From Alphaproteobacteria bacterium GWF2_58_20 (GTDB lineage Bacteria > Pseudomonadota > Alphaproteobacteria > UBA1247): a DNA stretch of 64,000 nucleotides. The stretch lies in NCBI GenBank assembly GCA_001768735.1, contig MEMB01000002.1:275573-339572 (forward strand). Direction: 5' to 3'. The notes below the pieces were generated by a model that was not told where the DNA came from, ran no database searches, and saw nothing but the letters and a program-made list of their open reading frames with translations. How positions within the stretch are numbered: the stretch's first letter is position 1; each line of letters begins with the position of its first letter. Of the stretch, positions 53,159 to 62,874 are shown one piece after another. The position numbers were made by a program, and so were the translations under genes.

Positions 53159-55438
53159 TTATTTTCCAGAGGCGATATAAACGCCATCCCAATCTGTTCC
53201 TGGAGTGGATTTACTAAAAGCATCAATGCGTTGTGCGTAAAGTTCATAAAGGCCGGAAATGCGTGCGGGGGCCAGTCTCTGGCAGGCGGACATGGCTTGC
53301 CTTGCCTCATCCCAGCGTTGTGCCCGATAAGCGGAAAGCATTTCGGTGTGGGCGTGTTTCAGGGCAGCGAAGGATTCCGTTTCTGCGGTTTCAGGGAGAC
53401 CAATCAGGGCAAAGATGCGTTCAGGACGGGTTTTGCCCTTGACGGTGATGAGGTCGATTTCAAGCGTTGCAAAATCCGGGATGGCATCGCGTGTGGCTTC
53501 GCCAATGATGATGGGAACATGATAGGTTTTTGTTTGTCCCTCAAGGCGAGAAGCCAGGTTGACGGCATCGCCAATGGCGGAATAGGCAAACCGCTGGTCA
53601 GACCCCATGTTGCCAACGCAGCATGGCCCCGTGTTAATGCCAATTCCGATGAAAAGTGGAGCATTGGCATATTCAGGAAGCCGGTTGCGTTCAGCCAGGG
53701 CGTCCTGCATGGCAAGGCCCGCCATGCAGGCATCGCGTCCGTGGTTTTCGTTTGCAAGGGGGGCATTCCAGAAGGCCATGATCGCATCGCCAATGTATTT
53801 GTCGATGGTTCCCTTGTTGTTCATGATGATGCGGGTCATGGGGGTCAGGAAATCATTGAGGGTTTGCGTCAGTTTTTCCGGGGAGAAGTTTTCGGAAATG
53901 GCGGAAAATCCGCGGATGTCTGAAAACATGACGGTCAGGGGACGGACTTCGCCGCCCAGGCGAAGGTCTTCCGGTTTTTCAGCAAGTTCCTCAATGAGGT
54001 CCGGAGAGAGATAATGGGCAAAAGCTGTGCGGATCTGCCGCCGTTTGCGTTCTTCGTTGAGATATCCAAGGGAGAGGCAGGTTATGTAAACAAGGAGGGT
54101 TGCGGCCGCCGGATACACCGGGTCAATGAGAAGGCCTGCCAGGCGGTATCCCGCAATGGAGATGGCCAGGCCGGAGATGATGGTTGCGGCGCCAATGGCG
54201 GCAGAGGTCATTGCCCCTGCCTTTGGGAGTAGCCATATGAGCAGGAGGCCCGCGAGGATCATGCCCAGGATTTCCCCGGTTTCCGTGAGGGGATTGCGCT
54301 GGAGGAATGTGCCGTCCAGAATCTGTTCAATCGCTTCGGCGTGGATTTCCACGCCCGGTACCTGGCGCTGGCTTAGCGGAATGAAACGCAGATCCATGAG
54401 GCCGGATGCGGACGTACCGATGAGAATGATGCGCCCGCGAATATCCTCTTCGGAAACCTTGCCTGAAAGGATATCAGCCACCTGGAGAAATCTTTCCGGG
54501 CGGTGTCCGCTGAAGTAAAGCTGCATTCCGGCATCTTCCGTTGTGGGGATGACGCGTGTACCAACCCGGATGCTGCGGATGGCGCCAAGGCCTCCGGAGG
54601 TGGCAGACGGATCAAGCCCGCGCACTTCAATGCTTTCCTTGTTTCCAGCCAGGTCAACGGCCGCAAGTCCCAGGGCTGGGTAAAAGGATTTCTGCTGGGT
54701 TTCTGGGGGTTTTACGGCATATAGAAGCTGGTATGTACGCAAAACGCCATCATCGTCGGAGGAAAGTGAAAAATGACCGTTTTCGGCAGCGGCTTCGTCA
54801 ATTTCTGCAAGATTGTTGATGGTGCCGGGGAACGTGAAGATTTTTCCGCCGATGGCCTCCATGTTTCTGGGCAGGGAAAGGCCGGAGAGACGGGAAATGA
54901 GGTTGGGGGCGGAACTCCGTACGACAAACCCGCGTTTCTTGATGGGAATTGTGGGCTCGCGCCTGTTTGAAAAACTGAAACCGGTCACCACATTGCCCGC
55001 CTTGCGGATGCTTAGCGCCAGAAGGGCATCCGTGTCGGGAAGCGTTTTAGCCAGTGCACGCAAGGGAGCCATTTCTGGTGTTTCCGCCAGGCTGGACACA
55101 AGGGCGCGGGGCGATCTGGCATCTGGTTCGGCAAACACCATGTCAAAGACAATGGCTGAAGCGCCCATTTCCGAGAGACGATCCACCAATGTGGCAATAC
55201 GGTCACGCGGCCATGGCCACTGGCCCATGCGGGCAAGGGTGTCGTCGCCAAAATCGGCAATGCGCACCGGGATGCCGGGATTGAACGGGCGTGGCCATAA
55301 ACGGTTGTATGTATCAAATGTGCTGGCCTGCATCCGGCGCAGGAATTCCGGCTGGTGAAGACGAATGGCCACGGCGCCCGCCAGAATGGCAAGGGCGACA
55401 AGGATGGTTGTTTTGTGGCCTGTCAGGTTTTTGCGCAT
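53159..55438 (-). CDS. CHASE2-domain class III adenylate/guanylate cyclase
   Basis: A 759-residue membrane cyclase: N-terminal membrane helix (about 12-25), periplasmic CHASE2 sensor (about 30-375, with the typical WPWPRDRIATLVDRLSEMGA and FDMVFAEPDARSP), three helices (about 385-460), then the cyclase catalytic domain (about 485-690). VMFSDIRGFS and YIGDAIMAFW carry the two metal-binding Asp residues, and GMGSDQRFAY / NLASRLEGQTKTYHVP follow. The domain should make cAMP (possibly cGMP). The sequence ends in an extra C-terminal helical region. Ligand unknown. Confidence 0.94.
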   Translation of the reverse strand: MRKNLTGHKTTILVALAILAGAVAIRLHQPEFLRRMQASTFDTYNRLWPRPFNPGIPVRIADFGDDTLARMGQWPWPRDRIATLVDRLSEMGASAIVFDMVFAEPDARSPRALVSSLAETPEMAPLRALAKTLPDTDALLALSIRKAGNVVTGFSFSNRREPTIPIKKRGFVVRSSAPNLISRLSGLSLPRNMEAIGGKIFTFPGTINNLAEIDEAAAENGHFSLSSDDDGVLRTYQLLYAVKPPETQQKSFYPALGLAAVDLAGNKESIEVRGLDPSATSGGLGAIRSIRVGTRVIPTTEDAGMQLYFSGHRPERFLQVADILSGKVSEEDIRGRIILIGTSASGLMDLRFIPLSQRQVPGVEIHAEAIEQILDGTFLQRNPLTETGEILGMILAGLLLIWLLPKAGAMTSAAIGAATIISGLAISIAGYRLAGLLIDPVYPAAATLLVYITCLSLGYLNEERKRRQIRTAFAHYLSPDLIEELAEKPEDLRLGGEVRPLTVMFSDIRGFSAISENFSPEKLTQTLNDFLTPMTRIIMNNKGTIDKYIGDAIMAFWNAPLANENHGRDACMAGLAMQDALAERNRLPEYANAPLFIGIGINTGPCCVGNMGSDQRFAYSAIGDAVNLASRLEGQTKTYHVPIIIGEATRDAIPDFATLEIDLITVKGKTRPERIFALIGLPETAETESFAALKHAHTEMLSAYRAQRWDEARQAMSACQRLAPARISGLYELYAQRIDAFSKSTPGTDWDGVYIASGK

Positions 55439-55805
55439 GAGGTTTCAAACTATATAGGGAGGCGGCAAGCCCGGCAAGTGGGGATGGCTTTAAAAGTCAT
55501 TGTCAGGCTCAGGAGGGATTCAATTGAGATGGGATGGTAATGGCGGCGCTGCAGAGGGCGGAGAAGAAAGTGTGCGCGCAGCAGCCATGGCGCATTGCCC
55601 CGCGCTGCCATGGTATGTTGTCGCCAAGGATGGAATATGCCAAGCGCCTGGCCTTTGTGGTTTTGCGTTACCGGGGGGGGCAGAAATTGCCTATACAACA
55701 GCCAAGGTATCTTCGGGCCAGTGATGGGTATGTGGGGGCAGACACCAAGTTTCATGGAGGCTGCCGATCATTTTTTTGTGATGTGCGGGAGATTTAAAAT
55801 AAAAA
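55439..55805. other. intergenic stretch without a confident gene
   Basis: This 367-base gap separates the cyclase from tRNA-Phe. A plus-strand frame from a TTG at 55524 with AGGAGGG six bases before it encodes 66 residues (55524-55724) and is the best, still weak, small-gene candidate; a second frame, 55534-55797 (87 residues), has no recognised similarity. I see no clear RNA structure. Confidence 0.3.
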
Positions 55806-55881
<76 letters not shown>

Positions 55882-55955
55882 ACCGTGGTGCGGGAATTGT
55901 CATAAGCAAAAATGAAGTTCATGTCCAGCATGAAAATGCGGCGGGGGGTAAAAAA

Positions 55956-56426
55956 TTATCCCCGGTTGCGCAGGAGGCGGGATTTCTGGCGTTCCCAATC
56001 ACGCTTTTTTTCGGTTTCCCGCTTGTCAGCCATGCGCTTGCCTTTTGCGATGCCGACTTCAAGCTTGGCCAAGCCGCGCGGGTTGAAATAAATGGCCAGG
56101 GGGATGAGGGAAGCCCCCTCCCGCTTGATGAGGCCCATGAGGCGGGAGCGTTCCTTGGCGTGGACAAGAAGGGGACGAAAACGTTTTGGTTCGTGCTGGA
56201 AAAAACGCCCGGCCTGGCTGTATTCGTCAATCTGGGCATTCAGGAGGCAAAGTTCCCCGCCCTTGATGCCTACATAAGCCTCTGCAATGGAAGCCTTGCC
56301 AAGACGCAGGGATTTTACCTCGGTGCCAAAAAGGCGCAGGCCAGCCTCGAGTGTCTCCTCGATAAAATAATTGTGGCGGGCCTTTCTGTTGACCGCGACG
56401 TTCTTTCGTTCTCCGGACGTTGACAT
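55956..56426 (-). CDS. smpB: SsrA-binding protein SmpB
   Basis: tmRNA partner in trans-translation that rescues stalled ribosomes, 156 residues. Family features: [26 protein letters not shown] near residue 36, the IDEYSQAG segment and the basic C-terminal tail [17 protein letters not shown]. The ATG at 56426 is the family start; the minus-strand frame continues far upstream through the slt antisense strand and is not real there. Confidence 0.93.
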   Translation of the reverse strand: MSTSGERKNVAVNRKARHNYFIEETLEAGLRLFGTEVKSLRLGKASIAEAYVGIKGGELCLLNAQIDEYSQAGRFFQHEPKRFRPLLVHAKERSRLMGLIKREGASLIPLAIYFNPRGLAKLEVGIAKGKRMADKRETEKKRDWERQKSRLLRNRG

Positions 56427-56456
56427 GGGAGGGTATCCGTTGCTATTCCTTAGGAC

Positions 56457-58382
56457 ATGATGCAGCGCACCATACCTGTCCTTTGCCGGATGTTCAAGTC
56501 GGCATTGCTGGCGCTGGCCATTTTCGCATCCCCCTGCGCAATGGCCTCGGAGCTTGAGATTGCGGAAAAATCCATCTGGACACAAGCGTTCTCCGCCCTC
56601 AAAAAAGGAGATGAGGCAGCTGCGCGCGCCTTTGCTGCGCATGGGAAAAATCCCCTTCTTGCCAAGGCGTTCGCCCATCATTTTTTCCTGAAGACGAATG
56701 ATTCCCGTGTCTGGCAGGATATTGCAACCTTCATTCAGCAAAATCCCGAATGGGCAGGACTTTATGCCTTGCGTAGGCAGGTGGAACGGCTGATGCCAAA
56801 GAATCGGCCTCCTGCCGAGGTCGTTGCGTGGTTTGAAAATTATCCTCCGCTGTCCATGGAAGGTATCCTGCTGGATGCTGCTGCGCTTGAATCGCTTGGG
56901 CGCCCGAAGGAAGCCGGGCGTATTGTGCGCCGCTTTTTCCCGACGCGTGGGCTCCCCGTGTCGCGCCAGAAGGAATATGTGCGGCTTTACGGGCGGTTTT
57001 TGCAGGAAAAGGATTATGCGGGGCGTGTGGATGCCCTTGTCTGGCGCGGGGAATATTCGGCGGCGGAAGCCTTGTTGCCCCAGCTTTCCAAATCCCGGAA
57101 AGCCCTCATGTCCGCCCGGATTGCCCTTGCGCTTAGGCGCAAGGATGCGAGCGCGCTTGTGCGCAAGGTTCCGGCGGAGCTTGTGGGGGATCCCGGTCTT
57201 GCCTATGAACGGCTGCGCTGGCGTCGCCGGGAAGGCATGATCCAGTCCGCGATTGATTTTTTGCCGCATGTCCATATGGGCAGTCATGCGGAGGATTTCT
57301 GGAATGAACGGCATCTCCTTGCCCGGGAGGCCATTGAGGGCAAGAGGTGGGCCACAGCGGCGCGTATCCTGTCCGGACATGGCCTTGTCAGCGGCGCAAA
57401 CTGGGCACAGGCGGAGTGGCTCCAGGGGTGGATAGCCTTGCGTGGGCTTGACAAACCTGAAGAGGCCATCCGCCATTTTGAACGGTTGCATGAGGGGGTA
57501 TCCACGCCGCAATCCCTTTCAAGGGCGGCTTATTGGGCTGGACGTGCGGATGAGGCTTCAGGAAATGGGGCGAGGGCGGTTGTGTGGTACCGGAAGGCAG
57601 CCATCTGGCCAACCACCTATTATGGCCAAATGGCGATTGCCCGGCTGGGGGGAAAGCTTGAAGATGAACTTCGTCAGGCAGCTGTCCGTCCCGGGGTTGA
57701 TGCCACAGCATTCCAGTCCCGTGAACTGGTTGCGACATTGCGTCTTTTGCATGAAGTTGGTGCAGAAACCGATGTGATGTCATTTGTGAATAAAATGCTG
57801 GAACACGTTGAAAATCCATATGAATATAATTTGTTTGCTGAAATGTGTTATGGTCTTGGCAAGCCGGGGGCGGCTGTCCGTGTCGCCCGGGATGGGGCTG
57901 TGCGGACAGGGGTTCAGCTGGTGCCGCAGGGATATCCGCGCCTGGCTGGCGTGACGACTCCGGCTTCCTCTTTTCTTTCTCTTGTTCATGGAGTCATCCG
58001 GCAGGAAAGCGGGTTTGACCAGGATGCGAGGAGCCCTGCCGGAGCACGGGGATTGATGCAGCTCATGCCGGCTACGGCCCGGCAGGTTGCGGGTAAGCTG
58101 GGCATTGCCGCGCGCGATGATGCGGCAACCAATTTACGGATTGGGAGTACCTATCTCAAGAACATGATGGAAGATTTTGATGGGTCTGCGGTTCTGGCCC
58201 TTGCGGCTTACAACGCTGGGCCAACCCGTGCGCGGGAATGGGTCAAGAGGTTTGGCGATCCGCGGGAGCAGGGGGTTGATGTGGTGGATTGGGTGGAAAA
58301 GCTTCCCATGGGTGAAACCCGGAATTACATCCAGCGCGTTCTTGAAAATGCGCAAGTTTATGAGGTTCTGCTCAATCATTGA
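56457..58382 (+). CDS. slt: soluble lytic murein transglycosylase
   Basis: A 641-residue periplasmic lytic transglycosylase. A signal peptide (about 1-30, ending near MASE) precedes a superhelical alpha-domain of TPR-like repeats (about 40-470) and a C-terminal GH23 catalytic domain: IRQESGFD with the catalytic Glu (about 525), [17 protein letters not shown], and ALAAYNAGP. It cleaves peptidoglycan to 1,6-anhydromuropeptides, feeding the recycling enzyme NagZ encoded at the other end of the window. ATG at 56457 or 56460. Confidence 0.94.
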   Translation: MMQRTIPVLCRMFKSALLALAIFASPCAMASELEIAEKSIWTQAFSALKKGDEAAARAFAAHGKNPLLAKAFAHHFFLKTNDSRVWQDIATFIQQNPEWAGLYALRRQVERLMPKNRPPAEVVAWFENYPPLSMEGILLDAAALESLGRPKEAGRIVRRFFPTRGLPVSRQKEYVRLYGRFLQEKDYAGRVDALVWRGEYSAAEALLPQLSKSRKALMSARIALALRRKDASALVRKVPAELVGDPGLAYERLRWRRREGMIQSAIDFLPHVHMGSHAEDFWNERHLLAREAIEGKRWATAARILSGHGLVSGANWAQAEWLQGWIALRGLDKPEEAIRHFERLHEGVSTPQSLSRAAYWAGRADEASGNGARAVVWYRKAAIWPTTYYGQMAIARLGGKLEDELRQAAVRPGVDATAFQSRELVATLRLLHEVGAETDVMSFVNKMLEHVENPYEYNLFAEMCYGLGKPGAAVRVARDGAVRTGVQLVPQGYPRLAGVTTPASSFLSLVHGVIRQESGFDQDARSPAGARGLMQLMPATARQVAGKLGIAARDDAATNLRIGSTYLKNMMEDFDGSAVLALAAYNAGPTRAREWVKRFGDPREQGVDVVDWVEKLPMGETRNYIQRVLENAQVYEVLLNH

Positions 58383-58405
58383 GTGGACTTTGGCAGGAGA
58401 TCGGT

Positions 58406-59620
58406 TTGGAATTGGGCAAACAGGAAGCTGTAGGGACGGAAGAATATGGGGATTCTGCGCCACAAGATCACCATGTCTGTCCGGATTGTGTGGCTGATGG
58501 GTTCCTGAAAACGCTTTTGTCCCAAAATTTGGTATCCAGAACCTGCAATTATTGTGGACGACATGCAGATACCCCGATTGCCGCGCCGGTTTCCGTGCTT
58601 CTGGACAGTCTTGCCGGTGCGCTCGGATATTCCTTTTGTGATCCACTTTCTGGCGGTGTTCCTTGCAATGAAGGGGATTTTGTCTTGCGGCCACTTTCCA
58701 CGGAAGAGGCTCTTGATGAAATCGGGTTTTCCTGTTCCGACCATCTCAGGGAAGATGTACTTGAAGCGTTCGGGGATCGGGGATGGGTACCTGCTCATGA
58801 GGAGGGCTGGCTGTCTTCTTCGCCAAGCCGTTCCTGGGGGCATGCGTGGCAGCGGTTTGTCCATACCGTCAAGCACGAGGTGCGTTTTTTCTTTTCCACC
58901 CTTGTGGTGGATCAGGATCAACCTGAAGGTTTTGTTCCGGCGGAATTGCTGGCGACCATTGGCAGGCTGGCCTGTGAACTTGGTCTTGTCCGGGAGTTGC
59001 CCGTGGGAAGCAGGCTTTTCCGGGTAAGAAACCGTGAGGATGGGGATAACTGGAAGCTTTGCGCGGAAGAACTTGGGGTGCCTCCCAGCGAGAAAGTGCG
59101 GGCGCGCCGCATGAACCCCTCCGGGATTGGATACCTTTACCTGGCTCACGAAAGGGAAACGGCGCTTGCGGAAGTTCTTGGGCGTCCGCCATGCCAGGCT
59201 GGGCTTGGGTGTTTCGAGGTTGCTTTTCCGCTCAGGGTTCTTGATCTTGGGCGTCTCCCGGAGGTGCCTTCAGTGTTTGATGTGGATCATCGTCTTGAGC
59301 GGGAAGTCATTCTTTTCCTGGAAGAATTTGTGGCGGAAGTCTGCCGCCCGGTTGCACGGGACAGGCAGGAGCATGTGGATTATGTTCCATCCCAGGTCGT
59401 TTCGGAATATTTCGCCAAGGTTTTCAGGACGCCGAAAGGTGAGGGGGTTGATGGCATTGCCTATCCAAGCACGGTCAGGAAGGGCGGAATGAATGTCGTG
59501 CTGTTTCCGCCGCCGGGAGGACGGGGAGGATTTGAGCGCCTGGTGTCATTTGTCAAGGCCGAGAACGTGGATTTTGCCGACTGGCGCAGCCTGTTTCAGG
59601 CTATTGGCGTTGTGTCCTGA
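58406..59620 (+). CDS. HEPN/RES-type protein, NAD-degrading RES domain
   Basis: A 404-residue protein. An N-terminal zinc-finger-like part (CPDCVADG...CNYCG), a helical HEPN-like region (about 60-200) and a C-terminal RES domain (about 200-395: GSRLFRVRN, then NPSGIGYLYLAHERETALAE, and NPSG/VRKGGMNVV) are visible. RES domains of the ParT/MbcT/Res type hydrolyse or transfer ADP-ribose from NAD and act as toxins; no Xre-like antitoxin lies next to this one. TTG at 58406 has AGGAGA six bases upstream; a TTG at 58379 in the slt stop is the alternative. Function as toxin, defence effector or housekeeping enzyme is open. Confidence 0.75.
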   Translation: MELGKQEAVGTEEYGDSAPQDHHVCPDCVADGFLKTLLSQNLVSRTCNYCGRHADTPIAAPVSVLLDSLAGALGYSFCDPLSGGVPCNEGDFVLRPLSTEEALDEIGFSCSDHLREDVLEAFGDRGWVPAHEEGWLSSSPSRSWGHAWQRFVHTVKHEVRFFFSTLVVDQDQPEGFVPAELLATIGRLACELGLVRELPVGSRLFRVRNREDGDNWKLCAEELGVPPSEKVRARRMNPSGIGYLYLAHERETALAEVLGRPPCQAGLGCFEVAFPLRVLDLGRLPEVPSVFDVDHRLEREVILFLEEFVAEVCRPVARDRQEHVDYVPSQVVSEYFAKVFRTPKGEGVDGIAYPSTVRKGGMNVVLFPPPGGRGGFERLVSFVKAENVDFADWRSLFQAIGVVS

Positions 59621-59639
59621 AAGAATTTCAACAGAAAAT

Positions 59640-59805
59640 GAAAAGGTCGCCGCTGCCTTGTGTTGGGGGAGGGGGCAGAGGCGACCTTTTGGGGAAGTCC
59701 GCCGATGAAGGCGGTTTCCCGATTGGCTTGCTTCCAAGGGAGGGGAGGAGAAGCTCCGAGCCACAAGGGCATCAGGAGGGAAGCAAGCCGCATGAAAGGG
59801 TTTTT
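59640..59805 (-). ncRNA. candidate structured small RNA with anti-SD motifs
   Basis: Three hairpins in a row lie in the gap between the RES gene and lepA: 59641-59690 (16-bp interrupted stem), 59692-59720 (10 bp around GATGAA loop) and 59725-59789 (11-bp perfect outer stem). Read on the minus strand, unpaired parts carry C-rich CTCCTCCCCTCCC and CCTCCCCC stretches, and the last hairpin is followed by CCTTTTCATTTTC, like a terminator. C-rich anti-ribosome-site loops are known from alphaproteobacterial small RNAs. Promoter not evident; strand and existence are inference. A minus-strand frame of 94 codons overlaps but is not protein-like. Confidence 0.35.
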
Positions 59806-59938
59806 GCACCCGGAATATGGCAAAAATAGGGCGAATTTTGACTTTTTTTGCATGTCTGGCATGCGCATTTTGCATAACACTTGCCATTACGCGAGCACGG
59901 GCTTGCAAGCGCGCGCGGATTCGGCTATTGGCTAGGAC

Positions 59939-61744
59939 ATGACAGATCTTAAACACATCCGCAATTTTGCCATCATCGCACATATCGACCATGGCAAGTC
60001 CACCCTCGCTGACCGCATCATTGAAACCTGCGGCGGGCTTGAAATGCGCGAAATGAAATCGCAGGTGCTCGATTCCATGGATATTGAGCGCGAACGCGGC
60101 ATTACCATCAAGGCGCAGGCGGTGCGGCTGGAATACAAGGCAAAAGATGGCGGCGTTTACCAGCTCAATCTCATGGACACGCCGGGGCATGTCGATTTTG
60201 CCTATGAGGTCAGCCGTTCGCTGGCTGCGTGTGAAGGGTCCCTGCTGGTGGTGGATTCCACGCAGGGCGTGGAAGCGCAAACCCTGGCCAATGTCTATCA
60301 GGCGATTGAGAACAACCATGAAATCCTGCCTGTTATCAACAAGGTAGATCTGCCGGCGGCAGAGCCGGAACGTGTCCAGCAGCAGATTGAGGACGTGATC
60401 GGAATCGATGCCAGCGATGCGGCCATGGTTTCAGCCAAGAGTGGTCTTGGCGTTGCGGATTTGCTGGAGAAAATCGTAACCATCCTGCCGTCGCCGAAGG
60501 GCGAGGCAAATGTACCGCTGCAGGCGCTGCTGGTTGACAGCTGGTATGATGCATATCTTGGCGTCATCATCCTGCTGCGCGTGGTGAATGGTACCATCCG
60601 CAAGGGCATGAAGGTGCGTTTCATGTCGAATGGTACGGTTCATGATGTGGAACAGGTTGGTTTCTTTACGCCCAAGAAGGTCATGTGTCCGGAGCTCGGC
60701 CCCGGCGAGGTAGGGTTTATCACGGCGGGCATCAAGGAAATTTCGGAAACCCATGTGGGCGATACCATCACCGATGACCGCAAGCCCTGCGAGGCGGTGC
60801 TGGCCGGGTTCAAACCCTCCATTCCTGTGGTATTCTGCAGCCTGTTTCCTGTGGATAGTTCCGAGTTTTCGCGCTTGCGGGAATCCTTGGGCAAGCTTGC
60901 GCTCAATGATGCCAGCTTCCATTACGAGCCGGAAAGCTCAGCGGCGCTGGGCTTTGGATTCCGTTGCGGGTTCCTTGGCCTTTTGCACATGGAAATCATT
61001 CAGGAGCGACTGGAACGCGAGTTTAATCACGACCTCATCGCCACCGCGCCTTCGGTTGTTTACAAGCTGTCCATGACGGATGGATCCACCATGGAACTTT
61101 ACAATCCGGCCGACATGCCTGACGTGGTGCGGATTGCGAGCATTGCCGAACCGTGGATCAAGGCCACCATTTTTGTGCCGGATGAATATCTGGGCAGTGT
61201 GCTGAAACTGGCGGAGGAACGTCGGGGTGAGCAGGTGGAGTTGACCTATGCGGGCGCGCGCGCCATGCTCATTTACAAGCTGCCGCTCAACGAAGTGGTG
61301 TTTGATTTTTACGACCGGCTCAAGTCCATCAGCCGCGGTTATGCCAGTTTTGACTACCAGATTGAGGAATATCGTGAAGGCGATCTCGTGAAGATGGGGA
61401 TCCTTGTCAACGGGGAACCGGTGGATGCCCTGTCCATGATTGTTCACCGCGGACAAGCCGAGCGGCGCGGGCGCAACCTGTGCGAACGGCTTAAGGACCT
61501 CATTCCGCGCCACATGTTCAAAATTCCCATTCAGGCGGCGATTGGCGGCAAGGTGATTGCGCGTGAAACCATTGCGGCCATGCGCAAGGACGTGCTGGCC
61601 AAGTGCTATGGCGGCGACATCAGTCGCAAGCGCAAGCTGCTTGACAAGCAGAAGGAAGGCAAGAAGCGCATGCGCCAGTTTGGCAGCGTGGACATTCCGC
61701 AGTCGGCTTTCATCGAAGCCCTGCGCATGGGGGATGACAAGTAA
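59939..61744 (+). CDS. lepA: elongation factor 4 (LepA)
   Basis: Ribosome-associated GTPase EF4, 601 residues. G1 [10 protein letters not shown]2 RERGITI, G3 DTPGHVDF, G4 NKVDLP and G5 SAKSG are present in order; the EF4-specific C-terminal domain with [18 protein letters not shown]... is complete. A weak -35-like TTGACT lies near 59838. Confidence 0.96.
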   Translation: MTDLKHIRNFAIIAHIDHGKSTLADRIIETCGGLEMREMKSQVLDSMDIERERGITIKAQAVRLEYKAKDGGVYQLNLMDTPGHVDFAYEVSRSLAACEGSLLVVDSTQGVEAQTLANVYQAIENNHEILPVINKVDLPAAEPERVQQQIEDVIGIDASDAAMVSAKSGLGVADLLEKIVTILPSPKGEANVPLQALLVDSWYDAYLGVIILLRVVNGTIRKGMKVRFMSNGTVHDVEQVGFFTPKKVMCPELGPGEVGFITAGIKEISETHVGDTITDDRKPCEAVLAGFKPSIPVVFCSLFPVDSSEFSRLRESLGKLALNDASFHYEPESSAALGFGFRCGFLGLLHMEIIQERLEREFNHDLIATAPSVVYKLSMTDGSTMELYNPADMPDVVRIASIAEPWIKATIFVPDEYLGSVLKLAEERRGEQVELTYAGARAMLIYKLPLNEVVFDFYDRLKSISRGYASFDYQIEEYREGDLVKMGILVNGEPVDALSMIVHRGQAERRGRNLCERLKDLIPRHMFKIPIQAAIGGKVIARETIAAMRKDVLAKCYGGDISRKRKLLDKQKEGKKRMRQFGSVDIPQSAFIEALRMGDDK

Positions 61745-61856
61745 CCGGAAAACCTTGCCGATGGTGGGGCATAAGGCCCCGAAATCCTTGCGATGCGGTG
61801 AAAAATAACGGATGCGACCGGTAGTGTCGCCGTTGATAATGGAATGAGAGAGGGGC

Positions 61857-62663
61857 ATGAAGACCATGCAGCTGCGAAAACCCCTGAATGAAAACGCCGA
61901 CAACATTTTGCACCAGGTTGTCCGCATGGTGCGCGGGGCGGAGGATTTTCCGGTCGTCCTCGCGCTTGCCGATATGGATTCCAATGCGCTCACCCGTCCA
62001 AATAACGAAGGCAAAACGTCTGTGCATATCGCCATTGAGCTCGGATATCCGGCACTGGCCCTGGACCTGTGCAAGAAAAACAACTGGGTTAGCGGTGTTG
62101 TGGACCATGAGGGGAATGCGCCGCTGCATGCCTTGATCGGCAAGGGCAGTTCCGGGGATATTGGCGACACAAAACGGCAGCGGGAGAGTTCCGCCCTGTT
62201 TGACTATCTGGTTGAAGCGTATCCGCATGCGTTGTTTATCCGTAACAAGCAAGGATACCTGCCCTTTGTCGATGCGGTGGATTTTACCCGGTTCAGCAAC
62301 GTCAAGACCATGTGGCCGGATATAGAGGACAGGCCTTCCTGTCTCACCATGCAGGGGCTTGGCGGGCAAACATTCCTGCATCATGTTGTGAGTCATCATT
62401 CCGCTGCCCTGATCTGGGTCAAACGGGCTCTTGGTGCAAAAAGTGTCTTTCAGGATCTGGCCGGATTCTGGAAACAAGTTGCATACAAGGTTGTTGGTCT
62501 CAATCCCGACACCCTTTTTGTGCGCAGTGATGGCGTGCCCGGCTGCCATCCTGGCGTCCTGCCGGTGGACCTGTGTGAGGATCCTGAACTCAGGATGTTC
62601 CTGAAAACCCGGATGCAGGCCATCGCTCCATCCTGGGATCCGAACTGCAAGCCAACCCTCTAA
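61857..62663 (+). CDS. ankyrin-repeat protein
   Basis: A 268-residue protein with ankyrin-like repeats: NNEGKTSVHIAIELGYPALA (about 49), DHEGNAPLHALIG (about 83), KQGYLPFVDAV (about 130) and GGQTFLHHVVSHHSAA (about 170). It has no signal peptide. Repeats are irregular, with insertions rich in charged residues. The third ankyrin gene of the window; partner unknown. It is followed after 55 bases by a 14-bp palindrome and T tract. Confidence 0.78.
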   Translation: MKTMQLRKPLNENADNILHQVVRMVRGAEDFPVVLALADMDSNALTRPNNEGKTSVHIAIELGYPALALDLCKKNNWVSGVVDHEGNAPLHALIGKGSSGDIGDTKRQRESSALFDYLVEAYPHALFIRNKQGYLPFVDAVDFTRFSNVKTMWPDIEDRPSCLTMQGLGGQTFLHHVVSHHSAALIWVKRALGAKSVFQDLAGFWKQVAYKVVGLNPDTLFVRSDGVPGCHPGVLPVDLCEDPELRMFLKTRMQAIAPSWDPNCKPTL

Positions 62664-62718
62664 ATTTTATGGTCGTTGAAGCATGCGCTTGTTAGTGTAT
62701 GAGAAAACTGATAGATAA

Positions 62719-62745
62719 ACGACAATTGTCGTCTTTGTTTTTTGA
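62719..62745 (+). terminator. possible terminator after the ankyrin gene
   Basis: A perfect 14-base palindrome ACGACAATTGTCGT (62719-62732) followed by CTTTGTTTTTTG. Being a palindrome without loop bases it would make a 5-bp stem with a 4-nt loop, so it could equally be a protein-binding site. Confidence 0.4.
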
Positions 62746-62874
62746 AAGAACTGCGTCCATGTTTCCTGGATTGGTCTGGAAAAAGCTGGAAATCTGTATA
62801 TGCAGCACCGCCTGTTGTCGGTGCTGCTGATTCCTGTCCGCTTTTTTCCGTATCCCATTTCCTTTTGGTGAAAC

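Noticed and set aside
55534..55797. 87-residue plus-strand frame before tRNA-Phe
   Set aside because: No recognised similarity and no well-placed ribosome site; kept only as a note in the intergenic entry.
56427..57512. 518-residue minus-strand frame containing smpB at its C-terminus
   Set aside because: Only the last 156 codons are SmpB; the rest is antisense to slt, which has a full signal-peptide and GH23 signature. The SmpB start at 56426 fits the family.
59596..59880. 94-residue minus-strand frame in the RES-lepA gap
   Set aside because: The region is dominated by nested hairpins; the frame has no start signal and an unusual composition, so a structured RNA explains it better.
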